Assembly (NCBI RefSeq): GCF_000970025.1
Contig: NZ_CP009528.1
Coordinates: 1,227,168-1,291,167, forward strand
Direction: 5' to 3'
Length of the DNA: 64,000 bases
From: Methanosarcina barkeri MS
GTDB taxonomy: Archaea; Halobacteriota; Methanosarcinia; Methanosarcinales; Methanosarcinaceae
Below, piece by piece: positions 8,952 through 18,658 of the stretch. The first letter of the stretch is position 1; each line of letters begins with the position of its first letter. Position numbers and translations under genes: made by a program. The notes beneath the pieces are model-generated. The model ran no database searches and was not told the DNA's origin. It worked only from the letters and a program-made list of their open reading frames with translations.

Positions 8952-9299
8952 ATGTCCAGCGAAGCCAGAGATTGTTTTAAAGCTTCAAGTTCTATTTTTA
9001 CTCAAAGTTTACTCCATGATATGATAAAGGAAAATGGAATAACTGATAAAGGAAGATGGAATAACTATTACATTTTGTCTGTGGTTAGAAATCCATTACT
9101 GCTTTTACCCATACAAGTTGAAGAGGATACAAGAGATATCATATTTGGGAGTTGTAATCTTAGCAGTAATAATGAAATTACAGGAAGTTTTGGGATAGAA
9201 TCTTTAAAAATTCTCCGATTCATAAGAAATTTCCACGACCATTATCACTATTTTTTTGGAAAAATGAAAAAGATTGCTAATTATTATGGTTTTCAATAA
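8952..9299 (+). CDS. Small hypothetical protein with an R-x4-H motif
   Basis: A 115-aa frame from ATG at 8952 with a protein-like composition: amphipathic helices, WNNYYILSVVRNP in the middle and a C-terminal helix with IRNFHDHYHYFF. The RNxxxH-like RNFHDH recalls the catalytic motif of HEPN-type ribonucleases, but the protein is short and nothing else confirms this. No good ribosome binding site is seen. It could also be a gene fragment. Confidence 0.35.
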   Translation: MSSEARDCFKASSSIFTQSLLHDMIKENGITDKGRWNNYYILSVVRNPLLLLPIQVEEDTRDIIFGSCNLSSNNEITGSFGIESLKILRFIRNFHDHYHYFFGKMKKIANYYGFQ

Positions 9300-9704
9300 T
9301 TAACACCTGCACTTTAAGATAAATCTCTTAATTTGTCAAAATAAAAATAACAAATGCGCATAAAAATTTATATATTTTTTCAATTTTAAAATGTTAGAAA
9401 GATTGATATATCTGAATAATTGTTAATAAAATGATTATTTGTATTAAATATTAGATATAATTTGAAAAATCTTATGAGAAAGAACCCAAAAGATAACTGT
9501 CTAAAGGAGTCCCTCAGAAACGGGAATTAATTTGAGATATCTAGTTCGAATACACATTTGGTCACATTTTCTAAAACAGAATAATAATTATTTGAATTTA
9601 CTTTTATTGGCAACACTCAGGTTCCTGTTAATTATTTGATAAGAACTGCTTATGCACAGATCTCTGGAAATTCTTTCTCTAATTGAAGTACGGGAGAAAG
9701 GTCA
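9300..9704. other. Leader region of first DUF3344 gene, duplicated at 11.9-12.2 kb
   Basis: Segments such as GATAACTGTCTAAAGGAGTC (9493 on), ACAGATCTCTGGAAATTCTT (9656 on) and TTCTCTAATTGA recur with small changes before the second DUF3344 gene (11993-12190). The upstream region was therefore copied together with the gene. A TATA-like AAATTTATATATTTTT lies near 9364. Confidence 0.6.
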
Positions 9705-11119
9705 ATGAATAGAAAACTAATTTTGATATTGTTAACTCTTATTCTGAGTAGTGGAGTCTGCCTGGCTGACAATTACGTCGGCGGGATCCCTCTGGCTTCG
9801 GTTCACAGCGGAACAGTAAGTGGTGGTGTTTATTGTGACAGCTACTACGGAACAGCAAGTCAGCCAATACACGACGCTAAAACTATAGACAAGACCTTTA
9901 CATTGCCGTCTAACGCCAAGGTCGAATGGGCAATGTTGCTCACAACCGTATACTGCGGACACATGCAAAATAATTACCAGGGGCTTGCAAAGGTGAGTTT
10001 TAACGGGAAAGCCTCGGAACAGAATCTCTTAAAGTTCCTTTTGTATTCCTTACCAATGGAGGCAATAATGGAAAGGGATACGTCAAGGTAAACGACCATG
10101 TTGACAGGGTGACCAGTGACTATATGATGTATTATGATGTCACGAGTCTTGTAAAGTCCGGGGCAAACAAAGCTACCGTACACACGGAGCCCAGTGATAG
10201 TAAATTTGATGGTCGAATAAAACTGATAACTCTCATTGTAGCTTACAATGACGGCAGCGGAAAAAAGATATGGTATCAGGTGAACCGCGGGCACGATGCG
10301 GATACTTATTATAGTGATGATAACCTGGGTGAAAACTACATTGGAAGCACAGCTTTTAAGGCAGCTTTACCAGCGGGTTCTACACTAACATCTGCAAAAC
10401 TTACGGATATACACATGGCAAGTACAGACGGATCATACACTTTCAACGGAAAAACACTCACTTCAGGTACACCTCAGGGTACTTATTGTGGATCCGATTC
10501 ATGGAGTGTTAAAGACAACTTTAAATCTACCGGCACAAACACCCTGACCTATGACAGGAGTGCTCCATTCTATAAGAATTCACTCGCCATAATAACAGCA
10601 GAATACAAGACCTCAAGTAACAAACCTGTTGCTGCGTTTTCTGCATCTCCAACCTCCGGAAAAGTACCATTAAAAGTTACCTTTACTGACAAAAGTACAG
10701 GAACGCCAACGAAATGGAAATGGAATTTTGGAGATGGAAAAACTTCAGTCAAACAGAATCCAGTCCATAAGTATTACAAAGCAGGAAAATATACAGTGAC
10801 ACTTACAGTTTCCAATGCAGCAGGTATTAATAAAGTAACGAAATCAAAGTATATCACAGTGACAGCAAAACCTGTTGCTGCTTTCTCTGCATCTTCAACC
10901 TCCGGAAAAGCACCATTAAAAGTTACCTTTACTGACAAAAGTACAGGAACGCCAACGAAATGGAAATGGAATTTTGGAGATGGAAAAACTTCAGCCAAAC
11001 AGAATCCAGTCCATAAGTATTACAAAGCAGGAAAATATACAGTGACACTTACAGTTTCCAATGCAGCAGGTATTAATAAAGTAACGAAATCAAAGTATAT
11101 AACAGTTAAAAATAAATAA
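9705..11119 (+). pseudogene. DUF3344 surface protein with two PKD domains, one-base frameshift
   Basis: ATG at 9705 follows an AGAAAGG site and opens a signal peptide (MNRKLILILLTLILSSGVCL). A DUF3344-like domain begins with DNYVGGIPL. Compared with the paralogue at 12.2 kb, one base is missing near 10012-10016 (paralogue ACTCTAGGAACA, here GCCTCGGAACA). The first frame then ends at 10091, and the next frame resumes the alignment (VTSDYMMYYDVTSLVKSG) and stays open to 11119. The C-terminal half has two near-identical 82-aa PKD domains (SFxDKSTG, WNFGDGKTS, HKYYKAGKYTVTLTV), which are extracellular beta-sandwiches. The corrected product would be about 471 aa, a secreted cell-surface protein. 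The rest of the gene shows no further damage, so the lesion is recent or a sequencing error. Confidence 0.8.
10622..11113 (+). repeat. Tandem 246-bp PKD domain duplication
   Basis: Two consecutive 246-bp units (10622-10867 and 10868-11113) encode PKD domains that differ at only a few positions (for example SPTSGKVPL versus SSTSGKAPL), which points to recent duplication within the gene. Confidence 0.9.
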
Positions 11120-12209
11120 TTAAATAAATCTCCATAAAATGTAAAATGGCAAGGTTTTATGTAGTGGGGGGAGCTATTTACTATATCTAAAAAATACATA
11201 ATAATTTTTCACTTTTTGCTCCCGCAATTTTTCCGAGAATTCTACGTTTATTTTCCTGAGAATTCTACGTTTATTTTCCTGAGAATTCTACGTTTTTGAG
11301 ACTATTTATTTAACTATTTTCATATTTAAAGTTTGTGACTCCAAGATAGTTATTTAATATCGCTTAAATCATTATTTAACAGGAATGTAAATCTTGTAAT
11401 GTATAAATGAGCTTCACGTTTTTGCTTAGTTCAAATTGTTTGGATTTCTACCTTATGTTCTTTAATTTTCTCCATTCTATGAGGCGCACTGTAGTCAACT
11501 TATAAAAACTTCCAAATCAGGATTATAAAGCAATGTTTCCAATATTTGCACATGTTTTTAGCAATTATTCATAAAAACTATTAAATAAAGATTACTATTT
11601 AATAATAATTATAAATTTTAGGATAAATAATCGTTTATTGAACTATAAATAGATACTCAGTAATTAATTAGCTGGGACAAATCAAAAACATTAAACACCA
11701 TTATAAAAATTGATAGGCAAACCTATGAAATCAAAATTTTTTAATTGCTGGTTTAGACATTTTATTTTGAATTTTTAATTAGTAACAATTATAATCTGTC
11801 AAGTAAAAAATCAACATCAATCAAATAATTTTTAGGAAATTTATAATTACAATTCACATAATATCTTATATATTTCTGCACATATAAAACATTTGGAAAG
11901 ATTAATATATCTGAATAGTTATTAAGAAAATGATTATTTATCTTAAAAAGTAATCAAAATTAACAATTGGAAAATTGTTGGGAGAAAGAATCCTGAAGAT
12001 AACTGTCTAAAGGAGTCACTCAGAACTGAAATTAATATGATCCATTCAGTCTGACAAAAGCATTTGATACTTTCCTTAAAACCCAATGAAAACGACTTGG
12101 CTCTGCTTTTACAGGTAATAGTCTAGATTCCTGTTATTTTTTTGAAAAGAGCTTCTTATTCACAGATCTCTAGAATTCTTTCTCTAATTGATGTACAGGA
12201 GGAAGGTTA
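11120..12209. other. Noncoding spacer with 23-bp repeat and duplicated leader
   Basis: Very AT-rich. Three copies of a 23-bp unit (GAGAATTCTACGTTTATTTTCCT) lie at 11235-11297. From about 11870 the sequence parallels the leader of the first DUF3344 gene (GATAACTGTCTAAAGGAGTC at about 11998; ACAGATCTCTAG near 12161). No gene was seen. Confidence 0.6.
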
Positions 12210-14813
12210 ACGAATAGAAAACTAATTTTGATATTGTTAACTCTGATGCTGAGTAGTGGAGTCTGCCTGGCTGACAATTACGTCGGCGGGGTCCCTCTGG
12301 CTTCTGTCCACAGCGGAACAGTAAGTGGAGGTGTCTATTGTGACAGCTACTACGGAACAGCAGATCAGCCAATACACGACGCTAAAACTATAGACAAGAC
12401 CTTTACATTGCCGTCTAACGCCAAGGTCGAATGGGCAATGTTGCTCACAACTGTATACTGTGGACACATGCAAAATAATTATCAAGGAACAGCAACAGTA
12501 AGCTTTAACGATAAAACTCTAGGAACAGAATCCCTCAATGTTCCTTATACATACATTACTAATGGAGGTAATAACGGAAAAGCATATGTCCAGGTAAACG
12601 ACCACGTTAACAGGGTAACCAGTGACTACATGATGTATTATGATGTCACAAGTCTTGTAAAGTCCGGGGCAAACAAGGCTACCGTACATACCGAACCTAG
12701 TGACAATAAATTTGATGGCAGAATAAAACTGATAACCCTCATTGTAGCTTACGACGATGGTAGTGGAAAAAAGATCTGGTATCAGGTAAACCGTGGACAT
12801 GATCCGGATACTTATTATGTTGATGACAATGGCGAAACTTACGTTGGGAGTACGTCTTTCCAGGCAGCTTTGCCATCTGATGCGTCCTTGACAGATGCAA
12901 CGCTTACAGATGTACACATGGCAAGTACAGACGGGTCATACACTTTCAACGGAAATGCACTCACTTCAGGTACACCTCAGGGAACTTACTGTGGATCTGA
13001 TTCCTGGGATGTTACGGACGATTTTAAATCGACAGGTGCAAATACCCTGACATATGATCGGACTGACGCATTCTATAAAAATGCACTTGCTATAATGACA
13101 GCTGAATACACTACTTCATCCTCAGACAACGGCAGTGGAAACAACTCCTCAGACAATGGTAGTGATAACTCCTCAGACAACAGTGGTGGAAACAACTCCT
13201 CAGACAATGGTAGTGATAACTCCTCAGACAATGGTAGTGATAACTCCTCAGACAACAGTAGTGGAAATAACTCCTCAGACAATGGTAGTGATAACTCCTC
13301 AGACAACAGTAGTGGAAATAACTCCTCTGATACCTCTAACGGATATACTGGAGACAAGCCTCTTGAAACTTATGCCCATGACACTGTTAAAGGCGACATA
13401 ATTTATGAGTACGGAGACAGCAAGTACAGCGGCAAGGTATTTTCTGACGGCACATATACAGTACACCACAACCTGAAGCTTCCTGCAGATGCAACTGTAA
13501 AGCTTGCAAGACTCTATAATTACTGGACATGGAGTGCTACACGCACTACCGGAGTCTATCCTTCCATGAACCTGCAGTTCCAGGGGACTTCTCTGACTCC
13601 GGATGCCGAATACAGTGACCAGAAGGGATGGGGTTCTGTATATGACTACCCAAGTGGTACTTGGGCTTATGATGTAACGGATCTTATAAAAGGAAGTGGA
13701 AATTATACCACAGTAGTTACAAATGCCAATAGTGATACCGGAAACTTTGTCTGCTTTGACGGAATTGGTTTACTTGTGGTGTATGAAGATGCCACAGGAA
13801 ACGAAACCGAATACTGGATAAATGAAGGCTGTGACATGGTGAGTACGATGAGTACTTCAGGTGGTCTGACTCCTGAAGAGGCTACCGTAAAAATCCCATT
13901 CAACGGCTCTATAAATCTCAGCAATGTAGACAGTGCCAAGCTCTTGACTGTAGTCCAGTCTGGAGGACATGATGGCATTAGATTGAAATTTAATAAAATG
14001 AACATATCCGGTGTTTATGACTCGACTCCATATTCGGATCTGGATATCGATGAAGCTAGACCTGTCGGAAATTATCTCCTGGCCAATAATAACATGGCTC
14101 AGATAATTCCTCCATCTATTACAGATAATAGTGGGGACTACCTTGCTCCCTCGAGTGCAATCCTTTCTGTCAGTTATAAAGGCGGAACCAGTGACAACGG
14201 AACCAGTGACAACGGAACTAGTGACAACGGAACCAGTGACAACGGAACCAGTGACAACGGAACCAGTGACAACGGAACCAGCGACAACGGAACCAGTGAC
14301 AACGGAACCAGTGACAACGGAACCAGCGACAACGGAACCAGTGACAACGGAACCAGTGACAACGGAACCAGTGACAACGGAACCAGTGATAACGGAACAT
14401 GTGATAATGGAACCAGTGATAACGGAACATGTGATAATGGAACCAGTTCATCTGGATCTGATTCAGCTACGGTATCACTTACTGTGAACATCACACCTGC
14501 TATTTGCTTGCAGGTCACACCGAACTCAGTCAATTTCGGAACAGTAAAACCGGGAGCGTCGAGCGAGTCCGTACCTTTGACCCTTAAAAACAATGGACAC
14601 GGTAGTATAAAAGTAACGGCTGAAGTGGAAGACCAGGATGACGGCCCATTTAATACAGGGCTTATGCTTGACCAGAACAAATGTTCTGATTACAGTAAGA
14701 CAATAGCTTCAAACGCGTCCGAAACCTCGGAAGCCCAGCTTGACCTACCAGGAAATTATTCCTCTACAGGACAGTTTAATGGAAGCCTTATATTTTGGGC
14801 AGAAGCGGCCTAA
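12210..14813 (+). CDS. Large DUF3344 surface protein with Ser/Asn/Asp/Gly-rich repeat linkers (ACG in place of ATG)
   Basis: Paralogue of the 9.7-kb gene. A strong AGGAGGAAGG site (12197-12206) is followed at the right distance by ACG at 12210, where the paralogue has ATG; the next codons (NRKLILILL) are identical. A TTG at 12228 is the first canonical-type start but would shorten the signal peptide. Order: signal peptide; DUF3344 domain 1 (DNYVGGVPL to about residue 300); an SSDNGSxNN linker; a second DUF3344-like domain (ETYAHDTVKGDIIYEYGDS to about 655); a 17-unit TSDNG repeat; and a C-terminal beta domain (VTPNSVNFGTVKPG), in all 867 residues from the ACG. It is secreted and probably part of the cell envelope. 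Unlike the paralogue it has no PKD domain. The reading frame is otherwise intact. Confidence 0.8.
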   Translation, partial: TNRKLILILLTLMLSSGVCLADNYVGGVPLASVHSGTVSGGVYCDSYYGTADQPIHDAKTIDKTFTLPSNAKVEWAMLLTTVYCGHMQNNYQGTATVSFNDKTLGTESLNVPYTYITNGGNNGKAYVQVNDHVNRVTSDYMMYYDVTSLVKSGANKATVHTEPSDNKFDGRIKLITLIVAYDDGSGKKIWYQVNRGHDPDTYYVDDNGETYVGSTSFQAALPSDASLTDATLTDVHMASTDGSYTFNGNALTSGTPQGTYCGSDSWDVTDDFKSTGANTLTYDRTDAFYKNALAIMTAEYTTSSSDNGSGNNSSDNGSDNSSDNSGGNNSSDNGSDNSSDNGSDNSSDNSSGNNSSDNGSDNSSDNSSGNNSSDTSNGYTGDKPLETYAHDTVKGDIIYEYGDSKYSGKVFSDGTYTVHHNLKLPADATVKLARLYNYWTWSATRTTGVYPSMNLQFQGTSLTPDAEYSDQKGWGSVYDYPSGTWAYDVTDLIKGSGNYTTVVTNANSDTGNFVCFDGIGLLVVYEDATGNETEYWINEGCDMVSTMSTSGGLTPEEATVKIPFNGSINLSNVDSAKLLTVVQSGGHDGIRLKFNKMNISGVYDSTPYSDLDIDEARPVGNYLLANNNMAQIIPPSITDNSGDYLAPSSAILSVSYKGGTSDNGTSDNGTSDNGTSDNGTSDNGTSDNGTSDNGTSDNGTSDNGTSDNGTSDNGTSDNGTSDNGTSDNGTCDNGTSDNGTCDNGTSSSGSDSATVSLTVNITPAICLQVTPNSVNFGTVKPGASSESVPLTLKNNGHGSIKVTAEVEDQDDGPFNTGLMLDQNKCSDYSKTIASNASETSEAQLDLPGNYSSTGQFNGSLIFWAEAA
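13120..13330 (+). repeat. Low-complexity SSDNGS/SSGNN linker repeat
   Basis: Repeating units built from TCCTCAGACAAYGGTAGTG encode alternating SSDNGSDN and SSDNSSGNN blocks between the two DUF3344-like domains. They form a hydrophilic, probably flexible and N-glycosylatable linker (NxS motifs). Confidence 0.85.
14187..14441 (+). repeat. 15-bp minisatellite encoding 17 TSDNG pentapeptides
   Basis: Exactly 255 bp, 17 head-to-tail copies of ACCAGTGACAACGGA. Variants are confined mostly to the 3' end (TGT for AGT in two units, GAT/AAT for GAC/AAC), so the 5' units are the youngest. It acts as a linker between the second DUF3344-like domain and the C-terminal beta domain. Because the unit length is three times five, copy-number change keeps the frame. 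Confidence 0.95.
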
Positions 14814-15170
14814 TAAGGCTGCTTTTTCATTTTTATATTTAGTAAATAATTAAGTTGTGCTTAGTGGCTGGCTGATATTTTATCTTTGTGTTTTTTTGAG
14901 TTTTTCTGTTTTCTAAGCTTACCTGTATACAAAAAGTTAGTGTACATAAGCAGGTATGAGATCGGAGTACAAATGTGAATATTCTGGAAAAATATCAACT
15001 GATTATTGACGGAACAATAATAAAATTGATATATCCTGAAATTTCTTTCGTCCTCTAAAAGCCCAAACCAATATGATTAAGGTAGAATATAAATTGGGCA
15101 ATTTGGATATAAGTCCTAAAAAGTAGCCTGATAGGGTATATCTAATCAATTCTGAAAAACCTTTTCCCTT
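14814..15170. other. Noncoding spacer downstream of the DUF3344 gene
   Basis: No gene was seen. The stretch is AT-rich and leads into the MITE-like element at 15171. Confidence 0.45.
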
Positions 15171-15417
15171 CTTAGAGCGTGTCTTAATATTAGATTGATT
15201 CTGTAATAGTGATAGTAATTACTCATTTGTACTGAAAAATGGTGGCATCAAAATTTTAAATAGTTAAAGTATAAATTTTAACTATAATGTCTGATGTATT
15301 TGATTTCATACATAGAGTGAGTAAGCCTAATCTAATAAATTTACAATCTGAATTAAAAATCAACAACAATCACTATCCAAATGTAGAAATAGTTTGAATT
15401 TTAAGACAGCCTCTTAG
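15171..15417. mobile_element. MITE-like element 1 (about 247 bp)
   Basis: Left end CTTAGAGCGTGTCTTAATATT; right end, read on the other strand, CTAAGAGGCTGTCTTAAAATT. These imperfect terminal inverted repeats match those of the element at 16718-16991. The interior is AT-rich, has no reading frame and ends 44 bp from the peptidase gene. No clear target-site duplication was seen. Confidence 0.6.
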
Positions 15418-15460
15418 ATTTCTCAATTCTGGACATATTCAAGCATATTGGTACCTGGAT

Positions 15461-16165
15461 TTAGTCCACGTGTATGAAACCAGGATTTTGTGCAGGCTTG
15501 TCTCCACTGATAAAGATTCCCATATGAATCATATTTGTTTTTTTATCAGCTGTAGGAGATTCATAACTGAAAGTATGCCAACGTTCTATGAACTCATCAT
15601 GTGGAATATACCCTCTGTTGCCAAGTATCCATGGGTCTTCAAAGTACACATTTTTGCTGTCTATGCCTATGACTACCATGTAGTGACTGCTCGCATTCAT
15701 TTCCCAAGTTTGATTCTCATCCTTCCAGGCCTGAAGTCTAACTATTACTGGAATGCCCTTATTAATGGAGTCTCTTAAATTGTCCAGTGTCAGGTTCTCC
15801 CTAATCTCAGCTCTAAACCCCATTTTTTCTGCCCCTTCTACTATGCCGCTGGGGGTGGTGCCCTTGCGTTCAGTCTCTCCAAGAGTAGTATTGACGAGCT
15901 CAATAAACTGGCCTTCTCCCATATCTTTACCGCCCCAGTAGCTTACTACAGCCTGAAAGCATGAAGCCCCACACGAGTAGTTGGTGGATTGGCGCACATC
16001 AGGCACCTGTAACAACATAGTTGTGTTATTCTCAGGAACTACACTTTTAACTTTGATCTCACTGGCGCCTGCAGGCATTCCTATAGCTGTTAATATTACC
16101 AAACCAGCAACGCTTAGAAGAAATGCTGCTTTTCTTATCTTCAAACTCTTATTATCTATTTTCAT
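15461..16165 (-). CDS. Secreted C39-like cysteine peptidase
   Basis: A 234-aa protein with a basic start and a hydrophobic signal segment ending near GASE. The peptidase C39-like core follows: VPDVRQSTNYSCGASCFQAV holds the conserved Gln and catalytic Cys; ASSHYMVVIGID holds the His; and NVYFEDPW holds the Asp. C39-like domains adopt the papain fold and cleave peptides, for example at double-glycine sites; free-standing secreted ones in archaea have unknown substrates. It has no linked transporter or leader peptide here. MITE-like elements lie on both sides (15.2 and 16.7 kb). Start ATG at 16165. Confidence 0.85.
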   Translation of the reverse strand: MKIDNKSLKIRKAAFLLSVAGLVILTAIGMPAGASEIKVKSVVPENNTTMLLQVPDVRQSTNYSCGASCFQAVVSYWGGKDMGEGQFIELVNTTLGETERKGTTPSGIVEGAEKMGFRAEIRENLTLDNLRDSINKGIPVIVRLQAWKDENQTWEMNASSHYMVVIGIDSKNVYFEDPWILGNRGYIPHDEFIERWHTFSYESPTADKKTNMIHMGIFISGDKPAQNPGFIHVD

Positions 16166-16435
16166 AGACGTATCCTCACAAAATTCAAATTCGGAGAAGA
16201 GACCAAGTTTTTGCTAAAGAGTATAGATCAGGCCTCTTCAATTAAAGAGTCGTAGCTAAATAGCTTGAGCGACGATTTGTGTTTTGAATCAAAGTTACGC
16301 TGGGCACCCAGCTGCAAGCAACGGTTTATTCGACTGAAATGAAACTGTTTTATTAGTGTTTGAGTACAGTGTAAAAATTGGTTTAAGTTATTTCTTGACA
16401 TACATTTAATATCAGATAAATTATATTCTGTTTAA

Positions 16436-16478
<43 letters not shown>

Positions 16479-16717
16479 ATACAATACTAAATATTATAAT
16501 TATATTTATGAGAAACAAGATTTAGAAACAAAGTAGCTGATTAGATGCACAAGATAATAAAAATCTCTAAAACCTTTCAAAGAAATAAACATCTTATCCT
16601 TTTTATCTTGGGTTAAAACAATAGTTAATTTTTTAAATAGTTGATTTTTTAGTTTGTTTTGAGAGATTTTTAATTGCATAAATCAAACTTACCCTAACAA
16701 CTAGTATAAAGGGCAGA

Positions 16718-16991
16718 CTCTAAGAGACTGTCTTAAAATTCAAATCATTTATACAATTAGATAAAAATCATTTATACAATTAGATAAAAATCATTTATAC
16801 AATTAGATAATATGCAACGTTCCATTTAAATTCATATTACGCACTCGATGTATAAAATCAAGCACAATAAAAGTCATGGTTTAAACTTTCGTTTTGGATA
16901 TTAACAGTTTAACACTCCGTTTATCAATTTAAATGCATAAGTCCTATCTCAATTATAGAACCAGATTTAATTTTAAGACATGCTCTTAGAG
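16718..16991. mobile_element. MITE-like element 2 (274 bp)
   Basis: Terminal inverted repeats CTCTAAGAGACTGTCTTAAA on the left and CTCTAAGAGCATGTCTTAAA on the right, read inward, with more matching A/T beyond. The interior has a threefold 23-bp repeat (core AATCATTTATACAATTAGAT, 16741-16810) and no coding capacity. The same end sequence occurs on element 1. It is probably mobilised by a transposase encoded elsewhere. Confidence 0.65.
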
Positions 16992-17165
16992 GATTCTGCT
17001 TCAGATAACTCTTCATTTTTGGCGTTTATTCTATCCTGGATACTCATTTTATTCCCTGAACATTCATACTTGGTCCAATATAATTAGTTGCAGTTACCTG
17101 AGTTTAAAACCTGAATACAGGAAACAAATATAAGCCAGCTTGCTAAATAATATATTAGAGAGCTT

Positions 17166-17990
17166 ATGAAAATTATAGAGTGCAACACCATTGATATTGC
17201 TCCTACGATCTCGAGATTACTGAAAATCCCTATGGTTCCGCCAACTGGCAGGTCAATTCCGGAAGTAGAGAGCTACGCAAAGGAAAGAAGCTGCAAAAGA
17301 GCAGTAATCATTGTGGTTGACAGTCTGGGGTATTCTCTTTATAACTATTTTTCTCCGATAATGAAGAACTTGAACAAAATCGCCGAAAAAGGGCTCCTCT
17401 TCAGGTGTAAATCCCCGGCAACAATAACCTCCCCTGCGATTGCATCAATCTTTACAGGATATCTACCAGAAGAACATAATATCTACTCGACCGCAGACAT
17501 TTATACTGAAAGGACAAAAGACTCGGAAAACCCAAAATTGAAAAGCATTATGGAATGGGCTTGTAGGGCAGGCATGAAAGCGTCAGCAGTCATAGAGACC
17601 GAAGGTGCGGAAAGTTTCAGGGGAAGGATAAAGGACTTTTATGGAGTTCCGAATTCCGAGGATATCCTGGATTATGACCTTCAGATAACAAACTATGCGC
17701 TACATGCCCTTAAAGAAAAGCCCGATATACTGGCGGTTCACCTCAGAACCCTTGACCGTTTTTCTCACAGGGCAGAAAGCTGGGAAGAACTGAAAAAGGC
17801 TGCAAAGGCTGTGGATAAAAACCTGGGCGAGATTTTCAGAAATGCGGAAAAAGGAACGATTTTCTTTATCTGCGGGGACCATGCAATTCACGGAGCAAAA
17901 AAGTGGTTAAAAGATGTGGAAGGAGAATATATCAAAAACCACAGGCAAAACTTTGTGGCTCTTATCGTAGCCTGTAATCAGGAAGAATAA
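17166..17990 (+). CDS. Alkaline-phosphatase-superfamily hydrolase (phosphodiesterase-like)
   Basis: A 274-aa soluble enzyme with the metal sites of the alkaline phosphatase / nucleotide pyrophosphatase fold: IIVVDSLGYS (first Asp), SPATITSPAIASIFTG (nucleophilic Thr region), HLRTLDRFSH (Asp and His) and FICGDHAIHGA (Asp-His pair). It is shorter than full phosphodiesterases and has no signal peptide, so it is probably cytoplasmic and acts on a small phosphoester. The exact substrate cannot be told. A TATA-like AAATAATATATTAG and a GAGAG site precede the ATG at 17166. It converges with the HAD gene at 18038. Confidence 0.8.
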   Translation: MKIIECNTIDIAPTISRLLKIPMVPPTGRSIPEVESYAKERSCKRAVIIVVDSLGYSLYNYFSPIMKNLNKIAEKGLLFRCKSPATITSPAIASIFTGYLPEEHNIYSTADIYTERTKDSENPKLKSIMEWACRAGMKASAVIETEGAESFRGRIKDFYGVPNSEDILDYDLQITNYALHALKEKPDILAVHLRTLDRFSHRAESWEELKKAAKAVDKNLGEIFRNAEKGTIFFICGDHAIHGAKKWLKDVEGEYIKNHRQNFVALIVACNQEE

Positions 17991-18037
17991 GCCTTTTCGA
18001 CCTCCCCTGTAAAGTTTAACCTGTAAAGTTTAGCATA

Positions 18038-18658
18038 TCAGAACTTTTGCTCGACTTTAAGAACCTTAGTGAAACACCGGATCGTCCGACTGGTGTTCTT
18101 ATGCAGGATTCCTATACCTCCTGCTTCTTCCCATTCGCGGATATTCTCAGAGTTGTCATCAATAAGAACTCTTGCAAACCCTGATTGTAAGGCTTTTTCC
18201 GGGCGGTAACAGAGAATTGCAGCCTCTGCATAAGAGGGCCCGAGTTCCTTCCTGATCCATTTGATTTTTCCTTCTCTAGCATTGATTAAGGCTTTTTTTC
18301 TCTCAGGTCCGGGAAGCGCAGAAAGGATTGTCGGACAAAGTCCCGAGCTTCTAAGGAAACCATGCAATTCCTGCCCACCGGGCATCCAGGACATCTCGGA
18401 CCAGAACTCGATTCCTGCAGATGTAATCTTTTTCCAGAAGAGCTCTCTGTCGGTACTGTACCAGAACATCATATTGCCCTCGATCTTCTCACAGGCTGCG
18501 GTGAAATCCGTAAGGACTCCGTCCATATCAAGGAAGAGTTTTATTCCTTCCAAAGGCCCGAAAGAAAAAGAGTTATCAGACGAATAGTTTGATTGAAATT
18601 CCAGAAAGCTTTCCAAATTTTTCTGGATATAATTGTGCTGATTGAGAGAAACAGACAT
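18038..18658 (-). CDS. HAD-superfamily 5'-nucleotidase-like protein
   Basis: A 206-aa protein with the HAD motif I LFLDMDGVLTDF (nucleophile Asp and acid/base Asp), a motif II-like SALPG after a variable cap, a lysine in the KALINAREGK region, and motif IV in RVLIDDNSENI. This pattern fits the 5'(3')-deoxyribonucleotidase group, which removes phosphate from (deoxy)nucleoside monophosphates. About 35 residues precede motif I, longer than usual and of low complexity; the ATG at 18658 is the only clear start. Substrate not certain. Confidence 0.75.
   Translation of the reverse strand: MSVSLNQHNYIQKNLESFLEFQSNYSSDNSFSFGPLEGIKLFLDMDGVLTDFTAACEKIEGNMMFWYSTDRELFWKKITSAGIEFWSEMSWMPGGQELHGFLRSSGLCPTILSALPGPERKKALINAREGKIKWIRKELGPSYAEAAILCYRPEKALQSGFARVLIDDNSENIREWEEAGGIGILHKNTSRTIRCFTKVLKVEQKF

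Noticed and set aside
14174-14680. Long minus-strand frames over the TSDNG repeat
   Set aside because: They are antisense shadows of a 15-bp repeat (three frames stay open on both strands) and encode only low-complexity sequence.
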